64,000 nucleotides of DNA, from contig CANJQH010000003.1 in assembly GCA_947476335.1 (NCBI GenBank), positions 1-64,000 on the forward strand, written 5' to 3'. This stretch comes from Anaerolineae bacterium. GTDB taxonomy: Bacteria; Chloroflexota; Anaerolineae; J036; Brachytrichaceae. The notes under the pieces were generated by a model. The model saw only the letters and a list, made by a program, of their open reading frames with translations. It made no database searches and had not been told where the DNA came from. The position numbers and the translations under genes are program-made. Of the stretch, positions 62,182 through 64,000 are shown in pieces. Position 1 is the first letter of the stretch; each line of letters starts with the position of its first letter.

Positions 62182-63339
62182 ATGGCCTCAATTTTCGACG
62201 AGCTTATCGACCGACGCGCTTCCGATGGCATCAAATGGCTGGCATACCCAGCCGATGTACTCCCCATGTGGGTGGCGGACATGGATTTCCGTTCGCCCGA
62301 ACCTGTCATTCAGGCGCTGCGCGAGCGCGTCGAACATGGCGTCTTTGGTTATGCCGGTCCGCAGCCGTCGCTGATCAACGCCATCGTGGCATGGGCGGAA
62401 TCACGCTACAGCTGGCAGATCAAACCCGAACATATCGTGATGCTGCCGGGCCTGGTGAGCGGCCTGAACTCGGTGGTGCGCGCGTACGGCCACGTTGGCG
62501 ACAGCACGATCATGCTTTCGCCGATCTACCCGCCGGTTTACAGCAGTGCATACGAACAGGGTCTGCGCCCGATCCTCGTGCCGATGCCGACAACGCGCAC
62601 CGGCTCGACGCTGCGTTACGAAATCGATTTCGACGCGTTCGAAAAAGCGATCACCCCGCGCACTACACTGATGATGTTGTGCCACCCGCACAACCCGATC
62701 GGCCGCGAATTCACACGTGAAGAGCTGCTGCGCCTGGGCGAAATTGCACTCAGGCACAACCTCACCATCTGCTCCGACGAAATCCACTGCGACCTGATGC
62801 TCGATGGTCGCAGCCACATCACGTTCGGGTCGCTCTCGCCGGAGCTGGCCGAACGCACCATCACGCTGATGGCTCCGAGCAAAACTTTCAACGTGCCCGG
62901 ACTGGGCTGCAGTTTTGCCATCATTCCCAACCCACAGCTGCGCCAGCGGATGCAGAGCGCAATCAGCGGCATCCTGCCGCACGTGAACCTGATGGGCATG
63001 GTCGCCACCGAAGCAGCCTTCACCAAAGGCGACGCCTGGCTGGCCGATCTGCAGGCGTATCTGACGGGCAACCGCGACGCGCTGGTGCAGTTCGTCACCG
63101 AGCACATGCCCGGCGTGGTCACCACCGTCCCTGAAGCGACCTACCTGGCGTTCCTCGATTTCCGTGAAGTTGGCCTTGGCAAGGACCCGTACGGGCATTT
63201 CCTGTCGAAGGCAAAGGTGGCGCTGAGCGGGGGGGCCGGCTTCGGCGCCGGCGGCGAGGGTTTCGCGCGCTTCAACTTCGGCTGCCCACGCAGCCTTATG
63301 CTCGAGGCGCTCGAGCGCATGGCAGCGGCGCTGCCCTGA
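62182..63339 (+). CDS. MalY/PatB-type aminotransferase (cystathionine beta-lyase-like)
   Basis: 385 residues of the PLP fold-type I class. The PLP lysine is K234 in A-P-S-K-T-F-N-V-P-G. W-V-A-D-M-D-F and C-H-P-H-N-P-I-G-R are typical of PatB/MalY C-S lyases, which break cystathionine or cysteine conjugates. Aminotransferase activity is possible but less likely. A near-perfect palindromic terminator follows. Confidence 0.93.
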   Translation: MASIFDELIDRRASDGIKWLAYPADVLPMWVADMDFRSPEPVIQALRERVEHGVFGYAGPQPSLINAIVAWAESRYSWQIKPEHIVMLPGLVSGLNSVVRAYGHVGDSTIMLSPIYPPVYSSAYEQGLRPILVPMPTTRTGSTLRYEIDFDAFEKAITPRTTLMMLCHPHNPIGREFTREELLRLGEIALRHNLTICSDEIHCDLMLDGRSHITFGSLSPELAERTITLMAPSKTFNVPGLGCSFAIIPNPQLRQRMQSAISGILPHVNLMGMVATEAAFTKGDAWLADLQAYLTGNRDALVQFVTEHMPGVVTTVPEATYLAFLDFREVGLGKDPYGHFLSKAKVALSGGAGFGAGGEGFARFNFGCPRSLMLEALERMAAALP

Positions 63340-63347
63340 ACTTGTCA

Positions 63348-63380
63348 AAGTAACCCGGCTTCTAAGAAGCCGGGTTACTT
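63348..63380. terminator. bidirectional terminator between convergent genes
   Basis: A 16-bp perfect stem (AAGTAACCCGGCTTCT with AGAAGCCGGGTTACTT) lies between the malY-like gene and the convergent deacetylase. Confidence 0.8.
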
Positions 63381-64000
63381 GAGTGACATAACAACCGAAT
63401 CCATGCGCCGAAACTGCGCACCGATCGACAATCCGTGCTCGATGAAGCGCTCCAGCATGGCGACGCGATGCCCACGGCCGATCACCTGCGGATGCATCGC
63501 CACGGTCAGCACCCCATCAGGCACGTGCGCATGCATGTAGTCGAGCTCACCCGCCCAGATTTCGAACACTTTACTCGGCGCAGACGTGCCATTGCGATAC
63601 GGAGCAAAGTTGAACTGGAAATGCGGCCAGTCATCCAGCTCAAAACACATCGGCATCTCCCACAACGCCGCCGGGCGCCCAACATGCAGCGGCTCGTGCT
63701 GGCTGACGCGGTCGCCGATCCGCGGCCGATACGGCCGGTAATCATCGGCCATCAGCGACGAGTCGTAAGCAAAGCCAAATTCTTCGAGCAGTGCGAGCGT
63801 TACAGCCGAAAAATCAGCAGATGGCGATCGAAACCCCTGCGGCGTCACACCGATGCGGCGTAACGAATCGAACGCACGCTCCATATCCGCACGCTCTTCA
63901 GCCGGCGTCTGCATGCTCGGATCGACGTGCGCCCACGAATGATGCGCAATTTCATGGCCATCTCGCAAAATCGCCTCGACCTCGGCTGGAAAAGATTCGA
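63375..64000 (-). CDS. polysaccharide deacetylase family protein, partial
   Basis: At least 208 residues; the N-terminus lies beyond the right edge and the frame is open to it. The NodB-type motif 2 is visible: H-E-I-A-H-H-S-W-A-H-V-D-P with H-x3-H metal ligands. Motif 3, G-F-R-S-P, follows 30 residues later. The late V-A-M-H-P-Q-V-I-G-R-G gives the final histidine. Such enzymes remove N- or O-acetyl groups from polysaccharides or, in puuE-like members, act on small amides. The first catalytic Asp would lie outside the window. Confidence 0.9.
   Translation of the reverse strand, partial: ESFPAEVEAILRDGHEIAHHSWAHVDPSMQTPAEERADMERAFDSLRRIGVTPQGFRSPSADFSAVTLALLEEFGFAYDSSLMADDYRPYRPRIGDRVSQHEPLHVGRPAALWEMPMCFELDDWPHFQFNFAPYRNGTSAPSKVFEIWAGELDYMHAHVPDGVLTVAMHPQVIGRGHRVAMLERFIEHGLSIGAQFRRMDSVVMSLK

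Overview
The window reads as ordinary chromosome of a GC-rich bacterium, most likely a member of the Chloroflexota. This is an inference from several things: exported proteins with Thr-Pro linkers and a short C-terminal W-V-P-L-V-V-R tail, a GHMP decarboxylase resembling the (phospho)mevalonate decarboxylases of Roseiflexus relatives, a menaquinone prenyltransferase, and a HerA/HAS-barrel pair. I see 56 protein genes (one cut by the right edge), no rRNA or tRNA, no CRISPR array and no prophage.

Layout. 0.2-4.1 kb: two phytanoyl-CoA-dioxygenase-like proteins, an AraC regulator and an aldo/keto reductase. 4.4-16.8 kb: patatin lipase, FtsH-like protease, MazG/methylase fusion, phosphoesterase, NarL-type response regulator, Nudix regulator, M23 and HExxH peptidases, Fe-S uracil-DNA glycosylase, MenA. 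17-21.7 kb: S1-domain protein, LysS, ProB, sulfotransferase-like protein. 21.7-25.3 kb: a minus-strand sugar cluster (FGGY kinase, LacD-type aldolase, ROK kinase). 25.4-27.1 kb: an IS630 element inside a repeat island. 27-34.8 kb: FabL-like reductase, OB-fold protein, Trm112-like protein, mevalonate-type decarboxylase, VWA protein, and an AhpD-like pair, one of which carries an in-frame UGA at the second position of its CxxC motif. 35-47.6 kb: subtilase, isochorismatase, acylphosphatase, glutaredoxin-thioredoxin reductase fusion, VanW, HerA plus HAS-barrel protein, pyruvate kinase, SH3 lipoprotein. 47.8-53.1 kb: a three-subunit molybdenum hydroxylase operon divergent from creatininase and SDR genes. 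53-64 kb: CopD, CobC, CobS, SRPBCC, PA14 protein, methyltransferase, histidine kinase, MalY and a polysaccharide deacetylase.

The most unusual content lies between the genes. Four repeat families fill the spacers. Family A is a ~110 bp palindrome present in about 17 copies, and its stem bases change in a compensatory way from copy to copy. Family B is 200-300 bp, and one copy is flanked by an 11-bp direct repeat. Family C is a 94-bp TA-flanked palindrome whose end resembles the terminal repeat of the local IS630 element, so it is probably an IS630-type MITE. Two of its four copies end inside apparent -10 boxes, one ends inside a stop codon and one lies within a family A copy. Family D is ~70 bp in two copies.

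Many single genes have a TANNNT box only 5-13 nt before the start codon and no Shine-Dalgarno sequence, which suggests frequent leaderless transcription. The probable selenoprotein, the covarying palindromes and the MITE/IS630/promoter relationship are the strongest leads.
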